Shown here piece after piece: positions 7,746-16,646 of a DNA stretch of 64,000 bases. The notes below the pieces were generated by a model. The model saw only the letters and a program-made list of their open reading frames with translations, was not told where the DNA came from and did not search any database. Source of the stretch: Algibacter sp. L1A34 (GTDB lineage: Bacteria > Bacteroidota > Bacteroidia > Flavobacteriales > Flavobacteriaceae); the NCBI RefSeq assembly GCF_009796805.1, contig NZ_CP047029.1:1105501-1169500 (forward strand), in the 5' to 3' direction. Numbering within the stretch: the stretch's first letter is position 1; the number at the start of each line of letters is the position of its first letter. The position numbers and the translations under genes are program-made.

Positions 7746-8525
7746 ATGATTTTACAACATAAAGGCATCAACATATTTTATACCGATGAAGGTAAAGGCA
7801 GCGCAGTTGTTTTACTTCACGGTTTTTTAGAAAACATATCCATGTGGAACGGCATCACACCAACACTTTCTAAAAAAAACAGAGTAATTTGTATTGACTT
7901 ATTAGGACACGGAAAAACAGATTGTTTAGGCTACGTGCATAGTATGGAACTTATGGCAGAAGTTGTAGATGCCGTTTTAAAACATTTAAAAATCCGTCGC
8001 TCTATATTTGTTGGTCATTCCATGGGTGGCTATGTAGCACTCGCTTTCGCGGAAGAGCATCCAGACGCTTTAAAAGGTCTATGTCTAATGAATTCTACAG
8101 CCAGTGCCGACACTCCAGAAAAAAAACTAAATAGGGACCGAGCCATTTTAGCAGTAAAACAAAATCATAAAAGTTTTATAAGAATGGCCATTGTTAATTT
8201 GTTCCGGCCAAAAAACCGTAAGCTATTTTCTGATAAAATAAAACAAATTAGAAAAGAAGCTCAACAAACACCACTTCAAGGTATTGTAGCCGCATTGGAA
8301 GGTATGAAAATTAGAAACGACCGCGAAGCTCTACTACACTTTACACCGTTCAAAAAAATGGTAATTGCCGGAAAAAAAGACCCTGTTTTACATTACGATT
8401 TACTAGTAGAACAAACCAAAAACACAGAAGCTAAACTAGTTACACTTCCAGACGGACACATGTCTCATATTGAAAATAAAGACGAACTACTAATAAATTT
8501 AATGCATTTCATCGAAAAAATATAG
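7746..8525 (+). CDS. Alpha/beta-fold hydrolase
   Basis: A 259-residue cytoplasmic alpha/beta hydrolase. The oxyanion-hole region H-G-F-L-E-N is at residues 25-30, the nucleophile elbow G-H-S-M-G-G carries the catalytic Ser near residue 93, and G-K-K-D-P with D-G-H-M-S-H-I-E provides the Asp and His of the triad near the C-terminus. Overall pattern and length match the broad esterase/MhpC-like group, so substrate specificity cannot be assigned. It has its own promoter 17 nt upstream and no obvious partner apart from the small zinc-knuckle gene 57 bp downstream. Confidence 0.9.
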   Translation: MILQHKGINIFYTDEGKGSAVVLLHGFLENISMWNGITPTLSKKNRVICIDLLGHGKTDCLGYVHSMELMAEVVDAVLKHLKIRRSIFVGHSMGGYVALAFAEEHPDALKGLCLMNSTASADTPEKKLNRDRAILAVKQNHKSFIRMAIVNLFRPKNRKLFSDKIKQIRKEAQQTPLQGIVAALEGMKIRNDREALLHFTPFKKMVIAGKKDPVLHYDLLVEQTKNTEAKLVTLPDGHMSHIENKDELLINLMHFIEKI

Positions 8526-8582
8526 CTTTTTATCGTGTTTATTTCTTTTTTCATTATATTCACAGTGTAAAAATCAACCCCA

Positions 8583-8840
8583 ATGGAAAACACACCTAAC
8601 AAAACAGCACTTTTACCTAAAATATATTGTAGTCTTTTTGGCCATAGTTATAAGGTTTCTAAAAAAGTAACTTACCACGTAAGCGAATATACTTGCTCGC
8701 ATTGCAAAAAACAATTAACAACCAGTAGCAATGGCGCATTAGTTGAACTTACCCCAAAATTTAAAGAGATAAACACCATTTTAGCACGTATACATAACAG
8801 TAGAATAAAGCGTACTAGAAACAATAAAGCTCTTATTTAA
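8583..8840 (+). CDS. Small zinc-knuckle-like protein, copy 1
   Basis: An 85-residue protein with a C-x4-H-x16-C-x2-C arrangement (C-S-L-F-G-H, then C-S-H-C) followed eight residues later by N-G, and a basic tail. The 68-residue protein at 10325 has exactly the same cysteine/histidine spacing and the same N-G, so the two are paralogs. The pattern recalls short phage-type zinc proteins such as DUF1660, though I cannot confirm that. The four residues could hold one zinc ion. Function is unknown; nucleic-acid or protein binding is possible. Confidence 0.75.
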   Translation: MENTPNKTALLPKIYCSLFGHSYKVSKKVTYHVSEYTCSHCKKQLTTSSNGALVELTPKFKEINTILARIHNSRIKRTRNNKALI

Positions 8841-8859
8841 AACCTACAACACCAAAAAC

Positions 8860-8964
8860 ATGTTCTATTATAAACTCCCTGCAAAATTGATACGTCCGCA
8901 TCATAAAGAAGTACTGCATTTAATACAACTTATTGTTATGGATTACGCTAGAAAAAGCAGATAA
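8860..8964 (+). CDS. Possible 34-residue ORF
   Basis: An ATG-started frame of 34 codons, rich in hydrophobic and basic residues (starts MFYYKLPAKLI), lying between the first zinc-knuckle gene and the convergent thiL. There is no recognised family and no distinct promoter. It could be a small membrane-associated peptide or chance. Confidence 0.25.
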   Translation: MFYYKLPAKLIRPHHKEVLHLIQLIVMDYARKSR

Positions 8965-8980
8965 CTCAATATATTAAATA

Positions 8981-10024
8981 TTAATCAAAATTTTTCCAGC
9001 CTTGTGCTATTAAAGGTATTCTAGAATTTGACCGTGTTACTAAATGAACACCTTCATTTTCATCTTTTATGTGTCCGATAATACTTAAATGCGGATTCGC
9101 TTTAATTTTAGTAAAATCGTCTTGAGAAATTGTAAAAAGCAATTCATAATCCTCACCTCCGTTTAATGCTACTGTTGTGCTATCAATATCAAATTCTTCA
9201 CAAACAGTAATCACGGTAGGATCTAGTGGAATTTTTTCTTCATATAAATCACATCCAACTTTACTACTCTTACAGATATGTAAAATTTCTGAAGATAAAC
9301 CATCACTAACATCAATCATAGCTGTCGGTTTAACATCTAAATCCTTCAGTAATTTAGCAACATCTTTTCTTGCTTCAGGTTTTAACTGGCGCTCAACAAT
9401 ATAAGTATAAGCCTCCAAATCTGGCTGACTGTTTGGATTAACTTTATAAACCTCCTTCTCCCGTTCTAGAACTTGCAAGCCCATATAGGCAGCACCTAAA
9501 TCACCTGTTACAACTAATAAATCGCCAGGTTTTGCCGTACTTCTATACACTTCATCCCCTTTAGCAATTTGACCAATAGCAGTTACAGAAATTAACAAGC
9601 CTGTTGTAGACGATGTTGTATCTCCTCCAACCACATCAATATTATAAATTTTAGCAGCTGTTTCAATTCCAGCATACAACTCCTCAACAGCTTCCAAAGG
9701 AAAACGATTAGATACTGCAATAGATACCGTAATTTGAGTTGCCTCGGCGTTCATGGCATAAACATCGGATAAATTAACAATAACAGCCTTATATCCAAGG
9801 TGTTTTAAAGGCATATAACTTAAATCGAAATGTACATTTTCAACTAATAGATCCGTAGTAACAACCACGTTTTTATCTTCAAAATTCAAAACAGCAGCAT
9901 CATCTCCAATACCTTTAATGGTGGATGTATGTGAAATTTCGAAATTTTTAGTTAAATGTTCAATAAGTGCAAATTCACCTAAGACACTTAAAGGTGTACG
10001 TTGTTGATTTTTATCTTCTATCAT
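8981..10024 (-). CDS. thiL: Thiamine-monophosphate kinase ThiL
   Basis: A 347-residue enzyme of the PurM/AIR-synthase fold that phosphorylates thiamine monophosphate to thiamine diphosphate. It shows L-G-E-F-A-L-I near the N-terminus, G-I-G-D-D-A-A, T-T-D-L-L-V-E-N-V-H-F, V-V-G-G-D-T-T and M-I-D-V-S-D-G-L, all characteristic of ThiL. I use the internal ATG at 10024 (M-I-E-D-K) rather than the longer frame from 10051, because the ThiL homology begins there and a -7 promoter element lies in the extra segment. No TPP riboswitch is seen upstream. Two paralogous zinc-knuckle genes flank it. Confidence 0.93.
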   Translation of the reverse strand: MIEDKNQQRTPLSVLGEFALIEHLTKNFEISHTSTIKGIGDDAAVLNFEDKNVVVTTDLLVENVHFDLSYMPLKHLGYKAVIVNLSDVYAMNAEATQITVSIAVSNRFPLEAVEELYAGIETAAKIYNIDVVGGDTTSSTTGLLISVTAIGQIAKGDEVYRSTAKPGDLLVVTGDLGAAYMGLQVLEREKEVYKVNPNSQPDLEAYTYIVERQLKPEARKDVAKLLKDLDVKPTAMIDVSDGLSSEILHICKSSKVGCDLYEEKIPLDPTVITVCEEFDIDSTTVALNGGEDYELLFTISQDDFTKIKANPHLSIIGHIKDENEGVHLVTRSNSRIPLIAQGWKNFD

Positions 10025-10028
10025 GATG

Positions 10029-10036
10029 CAAAAATA
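10029..10036 (-). promoter_or_regulatory. -7 element TATTTTTG of thiL, four nt from the ATG
   Basis: On the minus strand the sequence reads TATTTTTG-CATC-ATG. With transcription expected a few bases after the G, the message would begin at or next to the start codon, i.e. be leaderless. The same N4 spacing recurs at hflX, the 23187 gene and plsC. Confidence 0.55.
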
Positions 10037-10204
10037 AGAAGCTAATTTCATTTTTAATAGAAAATTAGCAGCAAACCTAATAGAATTATAAATATTACCG
10101 AAAGCATCACATTAAAATTGAATAACTCTTTCTCTACTAGGCAATAACAAGATTAAGGACAAATACAGTTATATCATATTTCAAATAAACTTCACAAAAC
10201 AGCA

Positions 10205-10291
10205 TTTCATCGTCTAAAAAGCAACAACGGACTACTGGGTGATGTGTTTCGTCGATTAATAGTATTATTTCATCGGTTATTTGGTCGATTT
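10205..10291 (+). repeat. Four imperfect repeats upstream of the second zinc-knuckle gene
   Basis: Short motifs of the type TTT(C/G)(A/G)TCG(a/g/t)TT begin at 10205, 10247, 10268 and 10280, spaced 42, 21 and 12 bp apart. The first two intervals are multiples of two helical turns. They lead up to the -7 element at 10295, so they may be an operator array. Confidence 0.35.
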
Positions 10292-10294
10292 CCT

Positions 10295-10302
10295 TAACTT
10301 TG
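10295..10302 (+). promoter_or_regulatory. -7 element TAACTTTG for the second zinc-knuckle gene
   Basis: An exact TAnnTTTG match, 22 nt before the ATG at 10325. Upstream lie four imperfect repeats. The rest of the 10052-10324 gap shows no gene. Confidence 0.55.
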
Positions 10303-10324
10303 TAGTCCCATAAACTATTAACCT

Positions 10325-10531
10325 ATGAATCAGAATTTACCTATAAATTTGTTTTGCTCTTCTTTTGGCCACAATTATTTTCTAATAGAACGAACAAGTT
10401 TCGAAATGCCCCAACTTATTTGCAAATCTTGTGGTACGCAATTTAATTACAATACCAACGGCGATATTATAAAAGCTAAAACCAATTACACCAATTTAGA
10501 TGAGATTATAAGGATTCTACGTCCTAACTAG
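10325..10531 (+). CDS. Small zinc-knuckle-like protein, copy 2
   Basis: A 68-residue paralog of the protein at 8583. The same C-x4-H-x16-C-x2-C spacing is kept exactly (C-S-S-F-G-H, then C-K-S-C-G), with N-G eight residues after the last Cys, while most other residues differ. Constant ligand spacing with divergent filler implies a selected metal site. It has its own promoter and a preceding repeat array. No function is known. The 240 bp after it hold no gene that I can support apart from the promoter of the SUF cluster. Confidence 0.72.
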   Translation: MNQNLPINLFCSSFGHNYFLIERTSFEMPQLICKSCGTQFNYNTNGDIIKAKTNYTNLDEIIRILRPN

Positions 10532-10729
10532 GCAATCAATCTTCTCTTTTAATCATTACTAAATTAAACTTGCATATTCCCCTGAATTAGATGAATTAAA
10601 CAATAATTCTGCAATAAATTCATTGAAAGACTCAACTAATATGTAACCAAAAGCTACTTCATAAAGAAAACCTATCAAGCTATATGCTAATATAATGTTA
10701 GGTTCTATGGAAATCCATGACTTATATTG

Positions 10730-10737
10730 TATATTTG
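10730..10737 (+). promoter_or_regulatory. -7 element TATATTTG of the SUF cluster
   Basis: An exact TAnnTTTG match, 34 nt upstream of the preferred ATG (10772) of the A-type Fe-S protein. Its position rules out the longer TTG-started reading from 10727, which would begin before the promoter box. Confidence 0.65.
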
Positions 10738-10771
10738 TCCTCTATTTAGAGCAAATCTAAATTCAAAATAT

Positions 10772-11101
10772 ATGATAAAAGTTTCTGAAACAGCTAAAAA
10801 GAAAGTTATCGAACTAATGACAGACGATGGCTATAATCCTACCGAAGATTTTGTTCGTGTTGGGGTAAAAAGTGGTGGTTGTTCCGGTCTATCTTACGAT
10901 TTAAAGTTTGATAAAGAAAATCAAGAAGACGATAAAGTTTTTGTAGATAATGGTGTAAAAATTATTGTTGACAAAAAAAGTTTCTTGTATTTAATAGGGA
11001 CTACCCTTGAATATTCAGGAGGATTAAACGGCACAGGCTTCGTTTTTAATAATCCTAACGCAAACCGTACTTGCGGTTGTGGCGAATCGTTTTCATTATA
11101 A
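10772..11101 (+). CDS. A-type iron-sulfur carrier/scaffold (IscA/SufA/ErpA family)
   Basis: A 109-residue protein with the three family cysteines: C37 in G-G-C-S-G and C101/C103 in the terminal C-G-C-G. It should accept or carry Fe-S clusters and pass them to apoproteins. I start at ATG 10772 because the family N-terminus (M-I-K-V-S-E-T-A) begins there and the promoter element precedes it. It is the first gene of the SUF cluster, 18 bp before sufB on the same strand. No Rrf2-type regulator gene lies nearby, so regulation is unclear. Confidence 0.92.
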   Translation: MIKVSETAKKKVIELMTDDGYNPTEDFVRVGVKSGGCSGLSYDLKFDKENQEDDKVFVDNGVKIIVDKKSFLYLIGTTLEYSGGLNGTGFVFNNPNANRTCGCGESFSL

Positions 11102-11119
11102 AAAAATAAGAAAAGAATT

Positions 11120-12568
11120 ATGTCGAAGTATACCGAGGATGATTTACGCGAAGAGCTTAAAACCAAAGAATACGAATACGGATTTTTTACCGATATAGAA
11201 TCTGAAACATTTCCTATTGGTTTAAATGAAGATATTGTGCGCGCTATTTCTAAGAAGAAAGAAGAGCCTCAATGGATGACCGATTGGAGATTAGAAGCAT
11301 TTAAAGTTTGGAAAGGAATGACAGAGCCAGAATGGGCGAATGTTAGATATAAAAAACCAGATTTTCAATCTATAGCCTATTATTCGGCACCAACTTCTGT
11401 AGATCCAAATAAAACATTAGATGATGTAGACCCTGATTTACTTGCCATGTACAAGAAGTTAGGAATTTCTGTTGATGAACAGAAAAAGATGAACAATGTT
11501 GCAATGGATATTGTTGTGGATTCCGTTTCGGTAGCTACAACATTCAAGAAAACTTTAGGAGAAAAAGGAATTATTTTCATGAGTATTTCTGAAGCTATTA
11601 AAGAGCATCCAGAGCTTGTAAAAAAATATTTAGGAACCATTGTACCAACAAAAGACAACTTTTATGCTGCTTTAAATTCTGCAGTTTTTAGTGATGGATC
11701 CTTTTGTTATATCCCAAAAGGAGTAAGATGTCCAATGGAATTATCTACTTATTTTAGAATAAATCAAGGTGGAACGGGGCAATTTGAGCGTACTTTACTT
11801 ATTGCCGATGAAGGTAGTTATGTAAGTTACCTAGAAGGTTGTACTGCTCCTAGTCGTGACGAAAACCAATTACACGCAGCTGTTGTAGAGCTTATTGCTT
11901 TAGACGATGCTGAAATAAAATACTCAACCGTACAAAACTGGTACCCTGGTAATGCAGAAGGTAAAGGTGGCGTTTACAATTTTGTAACCAAAAGAGGTTT
12001 ATGCGAGAAAAACGCTAAAATTTCTTGGACACAAGTTGAAACAGGTTCGGCTGTAACATGGAAATACCCTTCTTGTATTTTAAAAGGAGATAATTCTGTA
12101 GGTGAATTTTATTCTATTGCGGTTACTAATAATTATCAACAAGCCGATACAGGTACAAAGATGATTCATATTGGTAAAAACACAAAATCTACTATTATTT
12201 CTAAAGGAATATCGGCAGGAAAATCGCAAAATAGTTACCGCGGCTTGGTACAAATAGGTTCTAGAGCTGATAATGCACGTAACTTTTCGCAATGTGATAG
12301 TTTGTTAATGGGTAACGAATGTGGCGCACACACCTTTCCTTATATTGAAGCTAAAAACAAGACTGCTAAAGTAGAACACGAAGCTACAACAAGTAAAATT
12401 GGTGAAGATCAAATTTTCTATTGCAACCAACGTGGTATTGATACTGAGAAAGCGATTGCATTAATTGTAAACGGTTTTAGTAAAGAGGTATTAAATAAGC
12501 TACCAATGGAGTTTGCTGTTGAAGCTCAAAAATTATTAGAAATTAGTTTAGAAGGTTCTGTAGGATAA
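11120..12568 (+). CDS. sufB: Fe-S cluster assembly scaffold SufB
   Basis: A 482-residue subunit of the SufBC2D scaffold on which new Fe-S clusters are built. The sequence shows the beta-helix core with [16 protein letters not shown], the conserved Y-L-E-G-C-T-A-P, and a C-terminal [16 protein letters not shown] block. Length fits SufB and it lacks any split or insertion. It follows the A-type carrier by 18 bp and is followed 19 bp later by a small lipoprotein gene that interrupts the usual sufB-sufC order. Confidence 0.96.
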   Translation: MSKYTEDDLREELKTKEYEYGFFTDIESETFPIGLNEDIVRAISKKKEEPQWMTDWRLEAFKVWKGMTEPEWANVRYKKPDFQSIAYYSAPTSVDPNKTLDDVDPDLLAMYKKLGISVDEQKKMNNVAMDIVVDSVSVATTFKKTLGEKGIIFMSISEAIKEHPELVKKYLGTIVPTKDNFYAALNSAVFSDGSFCYIPKGVRCPMELSTYFRINQGGTGQFERTLLIADEGSYVSYLEGCTAPSRDENQLHAAVVELIALDDAEIKYSTVQNWYPGNAEGKGGVYNFVTKRGLCEKNAKISWTQVETGSAVTWKYPSCILKGDNSVGEFYSIAVTNNYQQADTGTKMIHIGKNTKSTIISKGISAGKSQNSYRGLVQIGSRADNARNFSQCDSLLMGNECGAHTFPYIEAKNKTAKVEHEATTSKIGEDQIFYCNQRGIDTEKAIALIVNGFSKEVLNKLPMEFAVEAQKLLEISLEGSVG

Positions 12569-12587
12569 CATCTATAAATCGATATAA

Positions 12588-12971
12588 ATGAAAAAATTAG
12601 GCGTTTTAATTCTTTGTATTTCACTATTTGTAAGTTGTAAAAACGACAACAAATCGAATGAAATTATATATCAAGATGATGATTTAACACTTTTAAAAGG
12701 TGAGTTTGTTTATTATGATGGTGCAGCTGTTTTACAAACAAGCACAGAGATTTACGGTGTATTTCTCACTGACAAACTAGAAGAATTAAATAAACAAGCC
12801 GAAGCCTTTAAAAATCATAAAACCGATATGGTGACTATTGAAATACGAGGTAAAGTATCGCAAGAAAAAGACGAAAAGATTCTTTGGGAAAACAAAGTTG
12901 AAATTTTAAAAATTATAAGCGTAAAACCAGCAAACAACCAAAACGAAGGCCTTATAAAATTGGGCAGTTAA
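12588..12971 (+). CDS. Small lipoprotein between sufB and sufC
   Basis: A 127-residue protein with a lipoprotein signal: basic start, hydrophobic run and the lipobox F-V-S-C (Cys at residue 17). The mature part is charged and includes an L-K-G-E-F-V-Y-Y-D-G-A-A-V-L-Q-T segment and an internal I-E-I-R-G-K-V strand. I recognise the general type as a Bacteroidota hypothetical lipoprotein but no specific family. It is in the same direction, 19 bp after sufB and 73 bp before sufC, so it is probably cotranscribed with the Fe-S machinery. Location: membrane-anchored, facing the periplasm or the surface. Its role there is unknown. Confidence 0.85.
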   Translation: MKKLGVLILCISLFVSCKNDNKSNEIIYQDDDLTLLKGEFVYYDGAAVLQTSTEIYGVFLTDKLEELNKQAEAFKNHKTDMVTIEIRGKVSQEKDEKILWENKVEILKIISVKPANNQNEGLIKLGS

Positions 12972-13044
12972 AATAATAACAATTAAACACCGAATTCTAA
13001 TTTGAAAAGAACATTCTAATCAAACAGGATTTAAAATATAAAGT

Positions 13045-13797
13045 ATGTTAAAAATAAATAATTTACACGCAAGCGTAGAAGATAAAGGCATTCTAAAAGG
13101 TATTAACCTAGAAGTAAAAGCAGGAGAAGTTCACGCTATTATGGGGCCAAATGGTTCAGGTAAAAGTACACTAGCTTCAGTTATTGCAGGAAAAGATGAA
13201 TATGAAGTTACGGAAGGTAACATTATGTTCGAAGGAGAAGATATTGAAGAATTAGCAGCCGAAGAGCGCGCACATAAAGGTGTGTTTTTATCGTTTCAAT
13301 ACCCAGTTGAAATCCCTGGAGTATCTGTAACTAACTTTATAAAAACCGCTATTAACGAATCTCGTAAAGCAAAAGGTTTAGGAGATATGCCTGCCAAAGA
13401 CATGCTGAAACTTATTCGTGAAAAAGCAGATTTATTAGAAATGGATCGTAAATTTTTATCTCGCTCGTTAAACGAAGGTTTTTCTGGTGGTGAGAAAAAA
13501 CGTAACGAAATTTTCCAAATGGCAATGCTAGAGCCAAAATTGGCTATTCTTGATGAAACCGATTCTGGTTTAGATATCGATGCATTACGTATTGTTGCAA
13601 ATGGTGTTAACAAACTTAAAAGTAAAGACAACGCTGTAGTTGTAATAACGCACTACCAACGTCTTTTAGATTATATCGTTCCAGATTTTGTACACGTTTT
13701 ATACAACGGAAAAATTGTAAAATCGGGAGGGAAAGAACTTGCTCACGAGCTTGAAGAAAAAGGATACGATTGGATTAAAGAAGAAGTGAACGCATAA
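13045..13797 (+). CDS. sufC: Fe-S cluster assembly ATPase SufC
   Basis: A 250-residue ABC-type ATPase that drives the SufBC2D scaffold. The Walker A motif G-P-N-G-S-G-K-S-T lies at residues 34-42, the signature F-S-G-G-E-K-K-R near 150, and Walker B L-A-I-L-D-E-T-D-S-G-L-D just after. The G-E-K-K-R-N-E-I sequence is specific to SufC among ABC proteins. It is preceded by the small lipoprotein gene and followed 96 bp later by sufD in the same direction. Confidence 0.96.
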   Translation: MLKINNLHASVEDKGILKGINLEVKAGEVHAIMGPNGSGKSTLASVIAGKDEYEVTEGNIMFEGEDIEELAAEERAHKGVFLSFQYPVEIPGVSVTNFIKTAINESRKAKGLGDMPAKDMLKLIREKADLLEMDRKFLSRSLNEGFSGGEKKRNEIFQMAMLEPKLAILDETDSGLDIDALRIVANGVNKLKSKDNAVVVITHYQRLLDYIVPDFVHVLYNGKIVKSGGKELAHELEEKGYDWIKEEVNA

Positions 13798-13860
13798 TTT
13801 AGTTAATAGTTATTAAGTAAGTAATTTACGGTCTAATTATATGACTTAAAAGCCTACTAA

Positions 13861-13885
13861 AACTGAAGACTAAGAACTGAAGACT
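13861..13885 (+). repeat. Short direct repeat before sufD
   Basis: The 11-mer AACTGAAGACT occurs at 13861-13871 and 13875-13885, separated by three bases, in the leader just before the sufD start. It may be chance or a remnant of a small tandem repeat. Confidence 0.5.
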
Positions 13886-13893
13886 CAAAAGAA

Positions 13894-15207
13894 ATGGATT
13901 TAAAAGAAAAATTAGTATCATCTTTTCTTGCATTTGAGAACAACGTAGATGTTGACACTCAAATACACGATATTAGAAACGAGGCTATAAAAACATTTGA
14001 AGAAAAAGGCTTTCCTACCAAAAAAGAAGAGGCTTGGAAATATACATCTTTAAATAAAATTTTAAAAGAAGATTATAGCGTTTTCCCTAAACATGAAAAC
14101 TCAATCGATTATAAAGATGTAAAAAAATACTTTATTCACGATATAGATTCTTATAAAATAATTTTTATAGACGGAAAATATTCTTCTTACCTATCTGAAA
14201 CAACACACGATGGTATAGACGTTTGTTTAATGTCTGCGGCCTTAACAAAGCCAAAATACCGCTTAGTTATTGAAAATTACTTTAACAAAGCAGCCACTAA
14301 AGATAGTTTAGCATCTTTAAATACGGCATTTTCACAAGAAGGTGCGTATATCCATATTCCAAAGAATAAACTGGTTGCAAAACCAATTCAAATTATACAT
14401 TTATCAACAGGAAGTGAGTCGGCAACTTTAGCGCAACCACGTAATTTAATTGTGGTAGATGAGAACAGCCATGTTCAAATTATTGAGCGTCACCAGAGTT
14501 TAACCGATAATTCTGTACTTACAAACAGTGTTACCGAAATTTTCGCCAACAAGCGCGCTATTGTAGATTATTATAAAATTCAAAATGATAATTCTAACGC
14601 ATCACTTATAGATAACACCTTCATCTCACAAAAACGTGAAAGCGTAGCATCTGTACACACTTTTACATTTGGAGGGAAATTAATACGTAATAATCTTAAC
14701 TTTTATCAAAACGGAGAGCGTATTAATTCTATATTAAAAGGTGTTACTATTATTGGAGAAAAACAACACGTAGATCATAACACATTAGTACACCATATAG
14801 AACCAAATTGCGAAAGTCACCAAGATTACAAAGGTATTTTCGGAGATAATTCTACCGGGGTTTTTAATGGTAAAATTATTGTAGATAAAGAAGCGCAAAA
14901 AACAAACGCATTTCAATCCAACAATAATATATTAATAAGTGATAAAGCAACAATAAACAGTAAACCACAATTAGAAATTTTTGCAGACGATGTAAAATGT
15001 TCTCACGGTTGTACTATTGGGCAATTAGACGAAAGCGCCATGTTCTACATGCAATCTCGCGGAATTCCTAAAAAGGAAGCTAAAGCACTTTTAATGTATG
15101 CGTTTAGCAACAATGTATTAAGCTCGGTCAAAATACCAGAGATGAAACAACGTATTACTAAAATTATAGCAAAAAAATTAGGCGTAAATATCGGATTCGA
15201 TTTATAA
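13894..15207 (+). CDS. sufD: Fe-S cluster assembly protein SufD
   Basis: A 437-residue partner of SufB in the SufBC2D scaffold. The N-terminal helical part contains the E-E-A-W-K-Y-T-S segment, the core is a right-handed beta-helix, and the C-terminal block (D-D-V-K-C-S-H-G-C-T-I-G-Q, then F-Y-M-Q-S-R-G-I) is the SufD signature. It is the last gene before a strong terminator at 15231, so the A-type carrier through sufD form one transcription unit separate from sufS. Confidence 0.95.
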   Translation: MDLKEKLVSSFLAFENNVDVDTQIHDIRNEAIKTFEEKGFPTKKEEAWKYTSLNKILKEDYSVFPKHENSIDYKDVKKYFIHDIDSYKIIFIDGKYSSYLSETTHDGIDVCLMSAALTKPKYRLVIENYFNKAATKDSLASLNTAFSQEGAYIHIPKNKLVAKPIQIIHLSTGSESATLAQPRNLIVVDENSHVQIIERHQSLTDNSVLTNSVTEIFANKRAIVDYYKIQNDNSNASLIDNTFISQKRESVASVHTFTFGGKLIRNNLNFYQNGERINSILKGVTIIGEKQHVDHNTLVHHIEPNCESHQDYKGIFGDNSTGVFNGKIIVDKEAQKTNAFQSNNNILISDKATINSKPQLEIFADDVKCSHGCTIGQLDESAMFYMQSRGIPKKEAKALLMYAFSNNVLSSVKIPEMKQRITKIIAKKLGVNIGFDL

Positions 15208-15230
15208 TCAATATTTCACCCTTATAATTT

Positions 15231-15280
15231 AAAAGTAATATTAAAAAAGTTCATCTTTTGTAATATTACTTTTTTTATTT
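15231..15280 (+). terminator. Terminator after sufD
   Basis: A 13-bp perfect stem (15231-15243 with 15261-15273) followed by T-rich sequence. It divides the sufABCD-like unit from the sufS-E unit. Confidence 0.75.
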
Positions 15281-15385
15281 AAAACCAACTCGTAGCCAAT
15301 TTAAAGAGTGCCGTTTTAAGAAAAAAAAATAATAACCTATGTACTAAAAATTATTAGTTAGTACTTTTATTTAAAAACAAAACAC

Positions 15386-16600
15386 ATGCTTGACGTATCC
15401 AAAATAAGAGCCGATTTCCCTATTCTTTCTCGACAAGTAAACAACAAACCATTGGTGTATTTTGATAATGCAGCAACATCGCAAACACCACAAGCAGTTA
15501 TAGATGTTATTGTAGATTATTACAGCAATTATAATGCAAACATTCACAGAGGTGTGCATACCTTAAGTCAAGAAGCTACCGACAAATACGAATTAGCGCG
15601 TCAAAAAATACAAGCACATTTTAACGCAAAATTTTCTCATGAAATCATATTTACTTCCGGTACAACCCATAGTATTAACTTGGTTGCTAACGGATTTTCG
15701 GCACTTTTAAAAGCAGGTGATGAAATTATTGTTTCGGCCTTAGAACACCATAGTAATATAGTACCATGGCAAATGCTTTGCGAACGCACAGGTACCATTT
15801 TAAAAGTGATCCCCATGAACTTGGAAGGCGAACTTATTATGGAAGCTTATGATAAGTTACTATCCAATAAAACAAAACTGGTTTTTGTAAATCATATTTC
15901 AAATGCCCTAGGCACCATAAACCCTATTGAATATATTATTGAAAAAGCACACGCCGTAGGCGCTGCTGTCTTAATAGATGGTGCTCAATCTTGCCCACAT
16001 ATAAAACCCGATGTACAAGCTTTAGATGTAGATTTTTATGTTGCATCGGCTCACAAAGTTTGTGGACCAACAGGTGTTGGTATGCTTTACGGTAAAGAAG
16101 AGTGGTTAAAAAAACTACCTCCTTATCAAGGTGGTGGAGAAATGATTGCTGAAGTTACTTTTGAAAAAACAACTTATGCCGATTTGCCCCATAAATTTGA
16201 AGCCGGAACACCTAATATTTGTGGGGGTATTGCCTTTGGAGCAGCTTTAGATTACATGAACAACATTGGTTTTGATAATATTGCGAGTTACGAAAATGAA
16301 TTACTAGCCTATGCTACAGAACAATTATCGACTATAGAAGGCTTAAAATTTTACGGTACGGCTAAACACAAAACATCTGTAATTTCATTTAATTTAGAAG
16401 GTATTCACCCGTATGATGTGGGAACTATTCTTGATAAATTAGGCATCGCCGTAAGAACTGGCCATCATTGCGCGCAACCAATCATGGATTTTTACTGTAT
16501 TCCCGGAACTATACGCGCATCATTTGCTTTTTACAATACAAAAGAAGAAATTGATGTTTTAGTTGAAGGTGTAAAAAAAGCAAAAATGATGCTTTCCTAA
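15386..16600 (+). CDS. sufS: Cysteine desulfurase SufS
   Basis: A 404-residue PLP enzyme that removes sulfur from cysteine to supply the SUF scaffold. The PLP lysine is K224 in S-A-H-K, and the catalytic cysteine is C362 in R-T-G-H-H-C-A-Q, the group II (SufS) context. The N-terminal R-A-D-F-P-I-L and Y-F-D-N-A-A segments are typical. It lies 178 bp after sufD behind a terminator, so it should have its own promoter; an inverted repeat around GTACTAA (15339) lies upstream but no perfect -7 box was found. The partner sufE is two genes downstream. Confidence 0.96.
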   Translation: MLDVSKIRADFPILSRQVNNKPLVYFDNAATSQTPQAVIDVIVDYYSNYNANIHRGVHTLSQEATDKYELARQKIQAHFNAKFSHEIIFTSGTTHSINLVANGFSALLKAGDEIIVSALEHHSNIVPWQMLCERTGTILKVIPMNLEGELIMEAYDKLLSNKTKLVFVNHISNALGTINPIEYIIEKAHAVGAAVLIDGAQSCPHIKPDVQALDVDFYVASAHKVCGPTGVGMLYGKEEWLKKLPPYQGGGEMIAEVTFEKTTYADLPHKFEAGTPNICGGIAFGAALDYMNNIGFDNIASYENELLAYATEQLSTIEGLKFYGTAKHKTSVISFNLEGIHPYDVGTILDKLGIAVRTGHHCAQPIMDFYCIPGTIRASFAFYNTKEEIDVLVEGVKKAKMMLS

Positions 16601-16646
16601 AATAATTTGGCTTCATTTTTGAAAACCAAGTTATAAAAAATAAAAC

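Noticed and set aside
10052-10324. TPP riboswitch upstream of thiL
   Set aside because: No THI-box motifs were seen, and a -7 element lies four nt from the start codon, leaving no leader.
10727-10771. TTG start giving a 124-residue A-type Fe-S protein
   Set aside because: It would begin before the -7 element at 10730, and family similarity begins at the ATG at 10772.
13296-13631. A 111-codon frame antisense to sufC
   Set aside because: It is a shadow of a well-conserved gene with no independent support.
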